In this document: positions 53,072-61,882 of the stretch, in pieces
Numbering within the stretch: position 1 is the stretch's first letter
How the letters are laid out: each line of letters begins with the position of its first letter
Source of the DNA: Arthrobacter sp. YN
GTDB taxonomy: Bacteria; Actinomycetota; Actinomycetes; Actinomycetales; Micrococcaceae
Direction of reading: 5' to 3'
DNA length: 64,000 bases
Assembly (NCBI RefSeq): GCF_002224285.1
Contig: NZ_CP022436.1
Location: 1,426,001-1,490,000, forward strand
Position numbers and translations under genes: made by a program
Notes under the pieces: generated by a model
Seen by the model: the letters and a program-made list of their open reading frames with translations, nothing else
Database searches by the model: none
What the model was told of the DNA's origin: nothing

Positions 53072-55205
53072 AGCCACCGGTAACGGTTCGCCCTGGGCCG
53101 GCAACGCCCTGGGCTCGGAACCTTCTGCCTATTTGCGGCAGCACGCGGACAACCCCGTGCACTGGCGTCCGTTCGGCGACGAAGCTTTTGCTTTCGCCGC
53201 CGAACGTGATGTCCCGGTTTTCCTTTCCATCGGCTATGCGGCATGCCATTGGTGCCACGTCATGGCCCACGAGTCTTTTGAAAACCAGGAAACCGCCGAC
53301 TACCTGAATGCCCACTTCGTCCCGGTGAAGGTGGACCGGGAGGAACGTCCGGACGTCGATTCCGTCTACATGGCCGCAACGCAGGCCATCAGCGGTGAGG
53401 GCGGCTGGCCAATGTCCGTCTTCCTCACGCCTGACGGACTCGCTTTTCACGCGGGAACCTATTTCCCGCCCGTTCCGCTGCCCGGCAGGCCGTCCTTCCG
53501 CAACGTTCTTGAAGCCGTCCATGAAGCCTGGATGGAGCGTCGTGATGGGGTGGAGCAGAACGCCCGGGGTCTTGCAGCCAGTATGGCCGATGGGCAACTG
53601 TCCGCGGCGGTGCGGCTCGACGAACCGCCCGGGTTGCTGGATGCTTCCCTCCTTCCGGATGCCGTGGCGCTGCTGGCCCGCTCTGAAGACCCCGACGCCG
53701 GTGGGTTCGGCAGCGCGCCCAAGTTCCCGCCGTCGGCCGTTCTGGAGTTCCTTATCCGGCACGCGGCTGTGCCCTCCGATACCGCTGATGCCGCCAGGGA
53801 TATGGCTGGACGAGCGTTGGCGGGCATGGCGCGCTCGGCCTTGTGCGACCAGCTCGACGGCGGATTCGCCCGCTACTCGGTGACGGCCGACTGGTCCGTC
53901 CCGCACTTCGAGAAGATGCTGTACGACAACGCCCAACTGCTCCGTGTCTACGCGCACTGGGTGCGTTTGGGTGGCAACGAGGTCTATTCAGCCGATGAAG
54001 CGGCGTCTGTGGCGTCACGGTGCGCAGACTGGATGCTGGAGTCACTGGGGCTGCCAGGCGGCGCTGTGGCTTCCTCCTTGGACGCCGACACGGTCATTGA
54101 CGGAGTGCATCACGAGGGCGCCACGTACCTGTGGACCCTGGAATCCTTGGCGGATGTCCTGGGCGCCGATGACGCCGTGCAGGTGGCGCGCATGATGAAC
54201 ATTGGCGCTGAAGGGACAGTGTCGGACCTTGGCTCGCCGCTGCATCCGGCGCGGAAGCTGTCCGACGCCGATCGGCGGCTGTGGGAGCGTGTGGCGACGG
54301 AATTGCTTACTGCGCGCAACCTCAGGAACCAGCCGGCCAGGGACGACAAGGTGGTGGCCGGCTGGAACGGGCTCGCTGTCGCCGGACTCGCCGAAGCGGG
54401 TGCCATTCTGGGCCGCCCGGACCTGGTGTCGGCTGCGGAGAAGGTGGCCGGGTACCTCGCCACCGTCCACTGGAACGATGAAACGAAGACGTTGGTCCGC
54501 GTCTCACATGACTCCCAAGCACGTGGAATTGGCGGGCTGCTGGAAGACTACGCGTTCTGCGCTGATGGCTTCCTGGCCCTCTACGCGGTGACGGGAACCA
54601 AACGCTGGTACCTGCTCGCGGAAGAGTTGGTGCTCGCTGCCTGCGCTCGTTTTGTGGAGAACGGACAGCTTGCGGACTCAACGGGGGAGTCCGCGCAGGT
54701 CTTCAACGCGCAGGGTCAACATGCAGGGCTGGACCCGTTCGACAACGCCACGCCCAGCGGTGCCGCGGGGTTTGCCGGCGCGCTTTTGTCTTATGCCGCC
54801 TACTCCGGTTCCCACGGGCACCGGCTCAAGGCCGGCAGCATCCTGGGCCTGCTCCCGGCCCTCGCAGCGCGTGCACCGCGCGTTGCCGGCTGGCTCCTGG
54901 CCACCGCGCAAGCCGCGCTCGCAGGGCCGGTGGAGGCCGCCGTCGCCGGCCCGGATTCGCCGCTGAAGCGCGAACTGCACCACACGCTGCTGACTTCTCC
55001 CAGCCCCGGGCTGGTGGTCGCCGTGCAGGCGGACGACGGCGGGCTGCCGGCTGAGGATCCCGGCGTGCCGCTGCTTCTCCACCGGTCGGGCACGCCGGAC
55101 GGCTTACCGCAGGTCTACCTGTGCAGGGACATGGTGTGCGAAAGGCCTCTGGGGGAGCCAGCTGCTGTCCGGGCCCGCTTGGCGGCCATGGGATCAGGCG
55201 ACTGA
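53037..55205 (+). CDS. Thioredoxin-domain protein (DUF255/YyaL, SSP411-like)
   Basis: 722 residues from ATG 53037; ATGs at 53043 and 53049 are equally possible starts. The N-terminal thioredoxin-like domain has AYLRQHADNPVHWRPFGDEA, SIGYAACHWCHVMAHESFEN with the C-x-x-C (CHWC), and VDREERPDVDSVYMAATQAI. The remainder is an (alpha/alpha)6-like domain similar to N-acyl-glucosamine epimerases, with AKFPPS-type APKFPPSAVLEFLIRHAA, DQLDGGFARYSVTADWSVPH, FEKMLYDNAQLLRVYAHW and DDKVVAGWNGLAVAGLAEAG. This is the usual architecture of the widespread YyaL family; its activity is not well established. It overlaps the upstream small membrane-protein gene. Confidence 0.92.
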   Translation: MRMTMPVPGPTEATGNGSPWAGNALGSEPSAYLRQHADNPVHWRPFGDEAFAFAAERDVPVFLSIGYAACHWCHVMAHESFENQETADYLNAHFVPVKVDREERPDVDSVYMAATQAISGEGGWPMSVFLTPDGLAFHAGTYFPPVPLPGRPSFRNVLEAVHEAWMERRDGVEQNARGLAASMADGQLSAAVRLDEPPGLLDASLLPDAVALLARSEDPDAGGFGSAPKFPPSAVLEFLIRHAAVPSDTADAARDMAGRALAGMARSALCDQLDGGFARYSVTADWSVPHFEKMLYDNAQLLRVYAHWVRLGGNEVYSADEAASVASRCADWMLESLGLPGGAVASSLDADTVIDGVHHEGATYLWTLESLADVLGADDAVQVARMMNIGAEGTVSDLGSPLHPARKLSDADRRLWERVATELLTARNLRNQPARDDKVVAGWNGLAVAGLAEAGAILGRPDLVSAAEKVAGYLATVHWNDETKTLVRVSHDSQARGIGGLLEDYAFCADGFLALYAVTGTKRWYLLAEELVLAACARFVENGQLADSTGESAQVFNAQGQHAGLDPFDNATPSGAAGFAGALLSYAAYSGSHGHRLKAGSILGLLPALAARAPRVAGWLLATAQAALAGPVEAAVAGPDSPLKRELHHTLLTSPSPGLVVAVQADDGGLPAEDPGVPLLLHRSGTPDGLPQVYLCRDMVCERPLGEPAAVRARLAAMGSGD

Positions 55206-55220
55206 GCGGGTCCCTTCGGC

Positions 55221-55862
55221 TTAGCTCAACACGGCCAGCATGATGGCGATGAAGTGGGCCGCGAAGGCCAGCACGGTGAAGGCGTGGAACAGTTCGTGGA
55301 AGCCGAAGTGCTTGACGCTGAAGTTGGGCTTCTTGGTGGCGTAAAACACCGCGCCGGCGATATACAGGGCGCCGCCCACGCAGATCAGGATCGCGGCAGG
55401 GGCGTTGGCTGTGAAGAACTGCGGCAAGTAGAACAACGCTCCGCAGCCCAGGGCGATGTAGACGGGAACGTACAGCCAGCGCGGTGCGTGGGTCCATAGA
55501 ATCCTGAAGAGGACCCCGACGATCGCCCCGGACCAAACAAGCCACAGCAAAGTGACGGCCTCGGAACGTTCCAGCAGGGACCAGGCCAGCGGGGTGTAAC
55601 TGCCGGCAATGACCAACATGATGTTCGTGTGGTCCAGCCGCTTGAGGACCATGCGGACTTTGGGGGACCAGTTTCCCCGGTGGTACACGGCACTGACGCC
55701 GAACAGGAGGAAGCCGGTCAACGCATAAATGGCGGACGTGATTTTGCGGTCCGGTGTCGGGGCAATGGTCACCAGCAGAATCCCCGCAGCGAGAGCAAAG
55801 GGAGCCGCTACAGCATGGATCCACCCGCGCCAGACGGGCTTGGTTTCGAGGAGCTCAGCCAT
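55221..55862 (-). CDS. Hemolysin III/PAQR family membrane protein
   Basis: 213 residues from ATG 55862, probably leaderless because TATGGT lies six bases upstream. Seven transmembrane helices and the PAQR/hemolysin III metal-site motifs are visible: GWIHAVAAPFALAAGILLVT (H), GVSAVYHRGNW (S-x-x-x-H), LDHTNIMLVIAGSYTPLAWS (D-H), and FGFHELFHAFTVLAFAAHF (H-x-x-x-H). These residues bind zinc in related proteins. The bacterial role is uncertain; hemolysin activity is a historical name. Convergent with the preceding gene with a 15-base gap. Confidence 0.92.
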   Translation of the reverse strand: MAELLETKPVWRGWIHAVAAPFALAAGILLVTIAPTPDRKITSAIYALTGFLLFGVSAVYHRGNWSPKVRMVLKRLDHTNIMLVIAGSYTPLAWSLLERSEAVTLLWLVWSGAIVGVLFRILWTHAPRWLYVPVYIALGCGALFYLPQFFTANAPAAILICVGGALYIAGAVFYATKKPNFSVKHFGFHELFHAFTVLAFAAHFIAIMLAVLS

Positions 55863-55875
55863 GGTTAAACCATAA
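55863..55875 (-). promoter_or_regulatory. -10 region of the hemolysin III gene (leaderless)
   Basis: On the minus strand TATGGT (about 55869-55874) is followed by six bases and the ATG. Upstream is TAACTTACCGAAACGTAAGTTA, an inverted repeat that could bind a regulator. Confidence 0.5.
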
Positions 55876-56015
55876 CTTACGTTTCGGTAAGTTACCGCAG
55901 GGTAACAAGCGGTCAAGGGATTTTTCACGCCTGGCTGCACCGGCTCGCCAGCTGGGGAAGGTAGCCTAGTGTGTGCGTCGTCGTCGTACAAGCAAGGAAG
56001 TCAGGTGAGAGTCCG

Positions 56016-56777
56016 GTGGAGCTGCCCGGTTTCCTCTATGGCTTCTATGAGCGCAAACTTCTGCGCTCCCTCAAACAGGACCAGATCCCGCGGCATATCG
56101 GTGTCATGGTGGACGGCAACCGTCGGTGGGCACGCCAGTTCAACGCACCCACCAGCCAGGGACATCAGGCCGGTGCAGACAAAATCCACGAGTTCCTCGG
56201 CTGGTGCCAGGAACTGGGCGTCAAAGTAGTGACGCTCTACATGCTTTCAACGGACAACATGAACCGCTCCGGTGAAGAGCTGGATCTCCTCATGGGCATC
56301 ATCGCCAACACCATGGACCGCCTTGATGAAGACGAGGACGTCTCTGTCCACGCCATGGGCGCTCCCGAGCTCCTGCCGGACTATCTGGCCGAACGACTCA
56401 ACAAACTGACGGCCCGCACGCCGGTCCACGAAAAGATCCACGTCAACGTCGCCGTGGGTTACGGGGGCCGCCGCGAAATTGTCGACGCCGTCCGGGAACT
56501 CCTGCACGATGCCGCCGCCAAGGGACGGAATATGACCGACGTCGCAGATGAACTTTCGGTGGACGACATCTCCCGGTTCCTCTACACCCGCGGCCAGCCT
56601 GATCCTGATCTGGTCATCCGCACGTCCGGCGAGCAACGGCTCTCCGGTTTCCTGATGTGGCAAAGCGCTTACAGCGAGTTCTACTTCTGCGAGGCATTGT
56701 GGCCGGCATTCCGTAAGGTCGATTTCCTTCGCGCACTCAGGGATTATGCCGGGCGCCAGCGCCGCTACGGAGCCTAG
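56016..56777 (+). CDS. uppS: Isoprenyl transferase (cis-prenyl/undecaprenyl diphosphate synthase family)
   Basis: 253 residues from GTG 56016. The -10 TAGCCT at 55962-55967 puts transcription start near 55974, which rules out the in-frame GTG at 55971. AGGTGAGAG upstream serves as ribosome-binding site. The family hallmark MVDGNRRWARQ (D-G-N-R-R-W) is at residue 30, with LYMLSTDNMNRS, NVAVGYGGRREIVDAVREL and the C-terminal VIRTSGEQRLSGFLMWQSAY (R-T-S-G-E-x-R-L-S). It makes long-chain polyprenyl diphosphate for cell-wall lipid carriers. Actinobacteria often have several paralogues; this one lies next to phoH. Confidence 0.93.
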   Translation: MELPGFLYGFYERKLLRSLKQDQIPRHIGVMVDGNRRWARQFNAPTSQGHQAGADKIHEFLGWCQELGVKVVTLYMLSTDNMNRSGEELDLLMGIIANTMDRLDEDEDVSVHAMGAPELLPDYLAERLNKLTARTPVHEKIHVNVAVGYGGRREIVDAVRELLHDAAAKGRNMTDVADELSVDDISRFLYTRGQPDPDLVIRTSGEQRLSGFLMWQSAYSEFYFCEALWPAFRKVDFLRALRDYAGRQRRYGA

Positions 56778-57014
56778 GGCGCCCCGGTTCATCAAAAATT
56801 AACGAACCGGACATGCGACTTGCCGACCGCGGGTTGCGGAAATGAATGTGTCCGGGATTACGTTATTCACATCAGCAGGCAAAACCGCCCGCTGATCGGG
56901 GAGGCCAGTACATGGAGCGGATCATCGCACCAGTTACATGGGAGGCCACGCCCGGCCTTCCGGCCGAGCCGCTTCACCATTAGGCCGGGCGAACTGCCCG
57001 GGGCTGGAGTCGAT
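56778..57014 (+). other. Leader of phoH: two hairpins, upstream ORF and overlapping hairpin
   Basis: The 237-base gap contains CGGTTC/GAACCG (terminator-like hairpin of the prenyl transferase, 56783-56807), a possible promoter (TTGCGG 56834-56839, TACGTT 56859-56864), a hairpin ATCAGC/GCTGAT at 56871-56896, the upstream ORF (56912-56983), hairpin II (CGCCCGGCC 56949-56957 with GGCCGGGCG 56983-56991) and a competing hairpin III (CCGGGC 56985-56990 with GCCCGG 56996-57001). The phoH ribosome-binding site (CTGGAG) follows directly. Confidence 0.6.
56912..56983 (+). CDS. 23-codon upstream ORF in the phoH leader
   Basis: ATG 56912 has an excellent ribosome-binding site (GGGGAGG with a seven-base spacer) and is read [15 protein letters not shown] through to a stop at 56981-56983, a 23-residue peptide. 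It lies in a different frame from phoH. The 5' arm of hairpin II is inside its last codons and the stop codon touches the 3' arm, so a terminating ribosome would break that hairpin and its competitor. It is a candidate regulatory leader ORF; I cannot tell whether the peptide itself has a function. Confidence 0.5.
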   Translation: MERIIAPVTWEATPGLPAEPLHH

Positions 57015-58409
57015 GTGGCTATTTCTGAGCAACTGCCCGCAATGGTTTCCGACGGGGAAAGTGCAGCTACCTCTCGCGCCAAGCGGGTCCCACAAACAGC
57101 GCGGACCAAAAAGTCCGTCACCGGCCGGAGCTACGTGATCGACACGTCCGTCCTGCTGTCCGACCCCCACGCATTGCTGCGATTCGCTGAACACGAAGTC
57201 ATCGTCCCCATCGTGGTCATCAGCGAACTGGAAGGAAAACGCCACGATCCCGAACTCGGCTACTTCGCCCGCAAAGCACTGCGGCTCCTGGACGATCTGA
57301 GGATCGAACACGGCGGCCTCGACCAGTCCATTCCCATCGGGAAGGACGGCGGAATGCTGCGGGTGGAAATGAACCATATCTCCCCTGACGTGCTGCCGGC
57401 AGGATTCCGTGGAGGCGACAACGACAGCCGCATCCTGGCTGTGGCGAAGAACCTGGCCAACGAAGGCCACAACGTTACCGTGGTCTCCAAGGACCTCCCC
57501 ATGCGCGTCAAAGCATCCGCCATGGGACTTCAGGCCGACGAGTACCGGAACGAACTGGTCAAGGACTCCGGCTGGACGGGAATGGCCGAGGTCGAAGCCA
57601 ACGACGAGGAAATCACCACCCTCTACGGCCACGAACCGGTTTTCATCCCTGCTGCCGCTGAACTTCCCGTCAACACCGGACTGGTCCTTCTCTCCAACCG
57701 GGGATCCGCGCTAGGCAGGGTAGGGGCCGACAAGCAGGTCCGCCTCGTCAAGGGTGACCGCGACGCCTTCGGCCTCCACGGACGCTCGGCCGAGCAGCGG
57801 CTCGCCATTGACATGCTCATGGACCCCGCCGTCGGCATCGTTTCCATCGGTGGGCGCGCGGGCACCGGCAAATCCGCGCTGGCACTCTGTGCGGGCCTGG
57901 AAGCAGTCCTGGAACGCCGTGAGCACCGCAAAGTGGTGGTCTTCCGCCCCCTGTACGCCGTAGGCGGCCAGGAGCTCGGCTACCTCCCCGGATCCGAGTC
58001 CGAAAAGATGAACCCGTGGGCCCAGGCCGTGTTCGACACCCTTGGCGCCTTGGTGAGCCAGGAAGTCGTTGAGGAAGTCATGGACCGGGGCATGCTCGAA
58101 GTCCTGCCACTCACCCACATCCGCGGACGTTCGCTGCACGACGCCTTCGTGATCGTGGACGAAGCACAGTCACTCGAGAAAAACGTCCTCCTCACCGTCA
58201 TGAGCCGCATCGGGCAGAACTCCAAGATCGTCCTCACCCACGATGTCGCCCAGCGCGACAACCTCCGGGTAGGCCGGCACGACGGTGTCGCGGCCGTCGT
58301 CGAGACGCTCAAGGGGCACCCGCTGTTCGGGCACATCACGCTGACCCGTTCGGAGCGGTCACCGATTGCAGCGCTGGTGACGGAGTTGCTCGAAGGGGCT
58401 GAAATCTAA
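57015..58409 (+). CDS. PIN-PhoH protein (PhoH2-like RNase/helicase)
   Basis: 464 residues from GTG 57015, with GCTGGAG five bases upstream. A longer reading without a break extends back to 56820 but has poor coding quality and would swallow the leader ORF. An N-terminal PIN domain ([55 protein letters not shown]) is fused to a PhoH ATPase with Walker [38 protein letters not shown] and Walker [16 protein letters not shown]. In mycobacteria this arrangement is an RNA-binding RNase/helicase preceded by the small antitoxin-like gene phoAT. A terminator follows. Confidence 0.9.
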   Translation: MAISEQLPAMVSDGESAATSRAKRVPQTARTKKSVTGRSYVIDTSVLLSDPHALLRFAEHEVIVPIVVISELEGKRHDPELGYFARKALRLLDDLRIEHGGLDQSIPIGKDGGMLRVEMNHISPDVLPAGFRGGDNDSRILAVAKNLANEGHNVTVVSKDLPMRVKASAMGLQADEYRNELVKDSGWTGMAEVEANDEEITTLYGHEPVFIPAAAELPVNTGLVLLSNRGSALGRVGADKQVRLVKGDRDAFGLHGRSAEQRLAIDMLMDPAVGIVSIGGRAGTGKSALALCAGLEAVLERREHRKVVVFRPLYAVGGQELGYLPGSESEKMNPWAQAVFDTLGALVSQEVVEEVMDRGMLEVLPLTHIRGRSLHDAFVIVDEAQSLEKNVLLTVMSRIGQNSKIVLTHDVAQRDNLRVGRHDGVAAVVETLKGHPLFGHITLTRSERSPIAALVTELLEGAEI

Positions 58410-58481
58410 GCTGCGTTTGCCGCACGGTGGTCACCACCGCGCGGCCACGGCCTCCCGCCGTCGCTTAGACACAACGCAAAA

Positions 58482-58516
58482 GGACCCCGAAGGTCGCTGG
58501 GCGACCTTCGGGGTCC
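58482..58516 (+). terminator. Terminator of phoH
   Basis: GGACCCCGAAGGTCGC and GCGACCTTCGGGGTCC are perfect arms around a three-base loop. It lies 72 bases after the stop and faces the convergent acetyltransferase gene. Confidence 0.85.
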
Positions 58517-58575
58517 GATGCGTTGCGATGCGCTCCTTTCCGGGAGACCACAGCCGCGCTATTGCCTGAGAGCCG

Positions 58576-59220
58576 TTAGAGCTTCAGGTACGTTCTCAGT
58601 TCTTCGTGGCCTTGGACTTTGAGGGTCCAGTCCGGGCGTTTGAAGGTGGTTGGGGTGAGGCGGACTTTTTGGACTTCCTGGACGGTGTCTCCCCAGCCAT
58701 CGCGGAAGATGCCGTTGGGCTCGTAACCGAGGCTGGTGGAGACGCCCAGGGACTGTTGATTCCAGGAGGCGGCCTCGGACTCGGCTACTTCGGCGCCCAA
58801 GTAGTCAAAGGCATAGCTGACGACGGCGGCTCGCATCTCCTTGCCGAACCCTTGCCCTTGGGCGGACTGCTTGAGCCAGGAACCAGTGCTTACTGTTTTC
58901 AAGGTGTTGAAGTTCTTGGCCCCGATGTCCTGGACGCCGAGGAACTCGTTGTCATGCCAGACCGCCAGGAGGAGGGTCCACGATTCCTTGGTGAAGTTGG
59001 CACGGCAGCGCCAGTACCACTGGGCCATATTGGGAGCGAGTTCATGGTCCGGAAGGTCGGTCCACGGGGTGCTGAACGGGCTCTTGCCGGGTTCGTGGAC
59101 ACCTGAACGCGCCGCGGCGACGGCGGCCGGGATGTCGTCGTCGAAAACTGGACGGATGCTCAACCTCGGGGTGGTGAGGGTGAGTCCGAGCGGGGGCCAG
59201 ATGTCTGCCAGCGATGTCAT
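58576..59220 (-). CDS. GNAT family N-acetyltransferase (RimJ/RimL-like)
   Basis: 214 residues. RimL-like features: LTTPRLSIRPVFDDDIPAAV at the N-terminus, LLAVWHDNEFLGVQDIGAKN (beta strand 4), and the acetyl-CoA loop in STGSWLKQSAQGQGFGKEM (Q-G-Q-G-F-G), followed by AESEAASWNQQSLGVSTSLG. These enzymes acetylate ribosomal-protein or other amino groups; the substrate is unknown. It stands alone with a terminator on the phoH side. Confidence 0.88.
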   Translation of the reverse strand: MTSLADIWPPLGLTLTTPRLSIRPVFDDDIPAAVAAARSGVHEPGKSPFSTPWTDLPDHELAPNMAQWYWRCRANFTKESWTLLLAVWHDNEFLGVQDIGAKNFNTLKTVSTGSWLKQSAQGQGFGKEMRAAVVSYAFDYLGAEVAESEAASWNQQSLGVSTSLGYEPNGIFRDGWGDTVQEVQKVRLTPTTFKRPDWTLKVQGHEELRTYLKL

Positions 59221-59348
59221 CGCCGTAGCTTAGCCCGGCAGGGGGAGCCGCGCGAGTCACATCGCAGGGAGGCTCGCCGAGGGGTTGGGTCTCGGGACTT
59301 TGGTGCTCCGATACTGCCGGGAGCTAACTCCTCGGCGGTGGGCGCTGT

Positions 59349-60115
59349 TCAGGCGGCCGGGCCGATGTCCCATGGGATGTGGCGTCGAACGTCCGTGAGG
59401 TTCATGGACTCAGCCAGGAAAAGGTCGTCCAGCATGTACTCGTCCACGGCCAGGATCTTCAGCCAATGTCCTTTTCCCGACGAGTCCCCGTCCAGGCTTT
59501 GGCTGGCAACGCAAACCCCTGTGCCGGCGTCGATCCTGATCAACGTTCGTCCGATGTGTGCCAAAGGCTCGGCAGGATCCGATGGAACATAGGTCCTGCT
59601 GCGGGTCACGATGGTTTCCAACGCGAGGCGGCCCTCGTGGTCCACTTCCCGGGTTCTTCCAGGAAGACGGGGTTTGTGTCCGGGAATTCAAGGGGAACCG
59701 GTGCGTTTCCGGCCAGTTCCACGGGATCGAGGGCGGCAGCAAGGCGGCCATTACCGAAGGAGGGCTCACCGTAGGCGGCCTCCGGACGTCGTCTGACCAA
59801 GCCAGCGTCGTCGTAAACGGGCGTCACCAGATGGGCCGGAAGCAACCATGAGCGGCGTGTTGAGGACACATACAGATCATCCCGGGAGTCGTTGATGCCC
59901 GTGGTGCTGTGCAGCAATTGGCCGTCCGGTGTTTCCAGGCGAAGAGCGCCCGGCCGCCTCAGCCATGCGCGGACCATGGTGCCGCCCGTGCCGGGCCGTT
60001 CCAGATATTCGAAGCGGAGGCTCGTCCATTTCCACGGCGAAGAACGGCAAAGATTCCGGAATGTGGAGGACAGGTCCAAACTCTGTCCTCCTGCGCTGTA
60101 GCTCCCCATATCCAC
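59349..60115 (-). pseudogene. Hypothetical protein, split by a single-base frameshift
   Basis: The first frame (start at 60115) gives LSSTFRNLCRSSPWKWTSLR and WLLPAHLVTPVYDDAGLVRR, then at the plus-strand CCC 59648-59650 (GGG on the coding strand) it shifts. The continuation is VDHEGRLALETIVTRSRTYV and DGDSSGKGHWLKILAVDEYM. Restoring one G makes the join P-G-E-V-D-H-E-G and a 255-residue protein. I do not recognise a family. It has no signal peptide or membrane span; acidic and aromatic residues are frequent. It is divergent from the prepilin peptidase gene. Confidence 0.7.
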
Positions 60116-60158
60116 AGTTTACCTAGGCGTTCAAGCGGGCCCTGCGGACAAAGCGGGA

Positions 60159-60164
60159 TAGCAT
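60159..60164 (+). promoter_or_regulatory. -10 element of a probably leaderless prepilin peptidase mRNA
   Basis: TAGCAT at 60159-60164, six bases, then GTG 60171; no ribosome-binding site. Confidence 0.55.
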
Positions 60165-60170
60165 CCGAGA

Positions 60171-60710
60171 GTGATCCGACGACTCTCCGACCTCTGGGAC
60201 GCCAGCCCGCTGGGCTTCTGGCTGGTGATGGCCGCGTGCCTGTACTTCGTGGTGATGGCGGTTCGGCTCACGGTGATAGACGTGCGGAGCCACCTGTTGC
60301 CCAACCGCATTGTGTTTCCGTCGTACGCAGTGGCAGGGGTGTTGTTGCTGGCGGCATCGCTCCTGGCATTTTTCGCCGATGCCGGTCCGGACCGCCACCT
60401 TTCTGCGGACCTGTTCGCTGTGCCCGGACTCCGGGTCCTCGCGGGAGGCGCTGTGCTGTGGCTCTTCTACTTCGTGTTGAGGCTCATCCACCCGCCCGGC
60501 ATGGGTTTTGGTGACGTCAAGTTGGCGGGTGTGCTGGGCCTCTACTTGGGATACCTGGGGTGGAGCCACGTGTTTGCAGGGACGTTTGCCGCTTTCATTC
60601 TGGGCGGTCTGTGGAGCCTGGCCATCCTGGTGTCACGCCGCGGTACCCTGCGTTCGGCCATTCCTTTTGGTCCGTTCATGCTGGCGGGGCGGCAGCTGCC
60701 ATGGTGCTGA
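60171..60710 (+). CDS. Prepilin peptidase, A24 family (C-terminus frameshifted)
   Basis: 179 residues as read from GTG 60171. It is the short actinobacterial TadV/A24-type enzyme with four to six hydrophobic helices. The catalytic aspartates are in VIDVRSHLLPNRIVF (D-x-R) and GMGFGDVKLAGVLGL (G-x-G-D-V-K), both required for cleavage of prepilin leaders. The C-terminal PFGPFMLAG is the usual anchor, but then the frame goes to R-Q-L-P-W-C and stops. One extra G in GGGG 60686-60689 gives the expected hydrophobic ending AGAAAAMVLIPA, stopping at 60721. The correct gene is probably 60171-60721. Confidence 0.88.
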   Translation: MIRRLSDLWDASPLGFWLVMAACLYFVVMAVRLTVIDVRSHLLPNRIVFPSYAVAGVLLLAASLLAFFADAGPDRHLSADLFAVPGLRVLAGGAVLWLFYFVLRLIHPPGMGFGDVKLAGVLGLYLGYLGWSHVFAGTFAAFILGGLWSLAILVSRRGTLRSAIPFGPFMLAGRQLPWC

Positions 60711-60843
60711 TACCCGCATGACGCTTCCCACCGTGCCAACTGCGGCCGAACTGCAACCGTCCCCGTGTTTTCGCGTTCACCGTGCTGCGGCATGCTTAGC
60801 CCAGCGGGTGTTTTGGATGTGTTTGAAGGTGGCAGGAGCTGCT

Positions 60844-61399
60844 GTGGGACGGACCAGGTTGAGGTTCTTGATGGGAGCCTCCCTTTCCTGTGCGCTACTG
60901 CTGACGGGATGCGGGCAAGCCATCAACAATCTCGACCAAGCAGCTCTATCCAGCAGCCAGCCGGACCCTGCGCAGCAGACTGGCACAACACAGCAGCCGG
61001 GTAGTACCGAACAGCCCTACCCCACGCAGGTGCCGGAAACTCCCTGTGAAGGAGGACCGTTGGGCTGTGCCGGGTTCACGTCCGTGCGGGGGAAGGACGT
61101 GACGGGGACGTGGCTTGGCTCGGAACGGAGCCGCTGCGGGTGAGCTCGCGGCATGCCAACGGCGAGTGGACCCTCTTCGTCCACACACCGTGCAATCACC
61201 TGCAGGTTGCTGTTTCAGTGCGGGAGGATGTCCTGACGCAGCTGTGGATGGCAGTGACCGATAAAGCCTGCGGGAGCCGGAGGAGAGCTACCAGCACTGG
61301 ACGGAAAAGCTCTTTGAGCAGCCTGTTCAGTGGAAGCTCGACGGCGACACCCTCACCTTGAAGAACTCACATGCCACCATCGAATTGAAGGAAAGCTGA
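60844..61399 (+). pseudogene. Small lipoprotein, interrupted by two single-base frameshifts
   Basis: GTG 60844 with AGGAG five bases upstream starts a signal sequence ending in the lipobox LLTGCGQA, so a lipid-anchored protein. A glutamine/proline/threonine-rich linker follows. The frame breaks near GG 61122-61123, resumes as TEPLRVSSRHANGEWTLFVH and PCNHLQVAVSVREDVLT, breaks again near GGG 61272-61274, and resumes as EESYQHWTEKLFEQPVQWKL to the stop at 61397-61399. Two restored bases give about 185 residues. The C-terminal domain (PCN-x-x, D-x-L-T-L) resembles META-type small lipoprotein domains. Function unknown. Confidence 0.72.
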
Positions 61400-61403
61400 C
61401 ACC

Positions 61404-61880
61404 ATGGGTGCACCGGAATTTGTGCTGAAATTGCGGGAAAAGATCGGCAACGATCCCCTCTGGCTGCCGGCCGTGCGGGGAGTGGTCTTCGACGACGAAG
61501 GCAGGGTGTTGTTGGGCCAGCGTGCCGACAACGGTCATTGGGCACTGATCACCGGCATGTTGGAACCCGGGGAGCATCCAGCACCTGGGCTTGTACGGGA
61601 AATCTTCGAAGAAACGGCGGTGGTTGCTGAGACCGAACGGATCATCGGCGTCGGGGTTGTGGGGCCGGTGACCTTCCCCAACGGGGACGTCTGCGACTTC
61701 CTGGACATCACCTTCCGGTGCCGATACGTATCCGGGGAAGCCCAGGTCAACGACGACGAATCGCTCGCCGTGGGATGGTTCGAGTTGGATGACCTTCCGG
61801 AGATGAGCGCCGGAAACCTTGAAGCCATCAGGCTTGCCACGGAGCCCGAAGGCCCCGTGGCGTACCAAGTGGAGGACTAG
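61404..61880 (+). CDS. Nudix hydrolase
   Basis: 158 residues from ATG 61404. The Nudix box G-x5-E-x7-R-E-U-x-E-E runs from GMLEPGEHPAPG to VREIFEETAV, with the terminal Gly replaced by Ala. The beta sheet context is VRGVVFDDEGRVLLGQRADN and WALITGMLEPGE. A C-terminal FPNGDVCDFLDITFRCRYVS with several carboxylates suggests ADP-ribose or dNTP-like substrates. It hydrolyses a nucleoside diphosphate linked to another group; the substrate is unknown. It is four bases after the broken lipoprotein gene and may be in the same transcript. Confidence 0.88.
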   Translation: MGAPEFVLKLREKIGNDPLWLPAVRGVVFDDEGRVLLGQRADNGHWALITGMLEPGEHPAPGLVREIFEETAVVAETERIIGVGVVGPVTFPNGDVCDFLDITFRCRYVSGEAQVNDDESLAVGWFELDDLPEMSAGNLEAIRLATEPEGPVAYQVED

Positions 61881-61882
61881 CG

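Noticed and set aside
56820..57014. 65-residue N-terminal extension of the PhoH protein
   Set aside because: The extension crosses the predicted promoter, hairpins and a well-initiated uORF, and reads as low-complexity; the GTG at 57015 has a proper ribosome-binding site.
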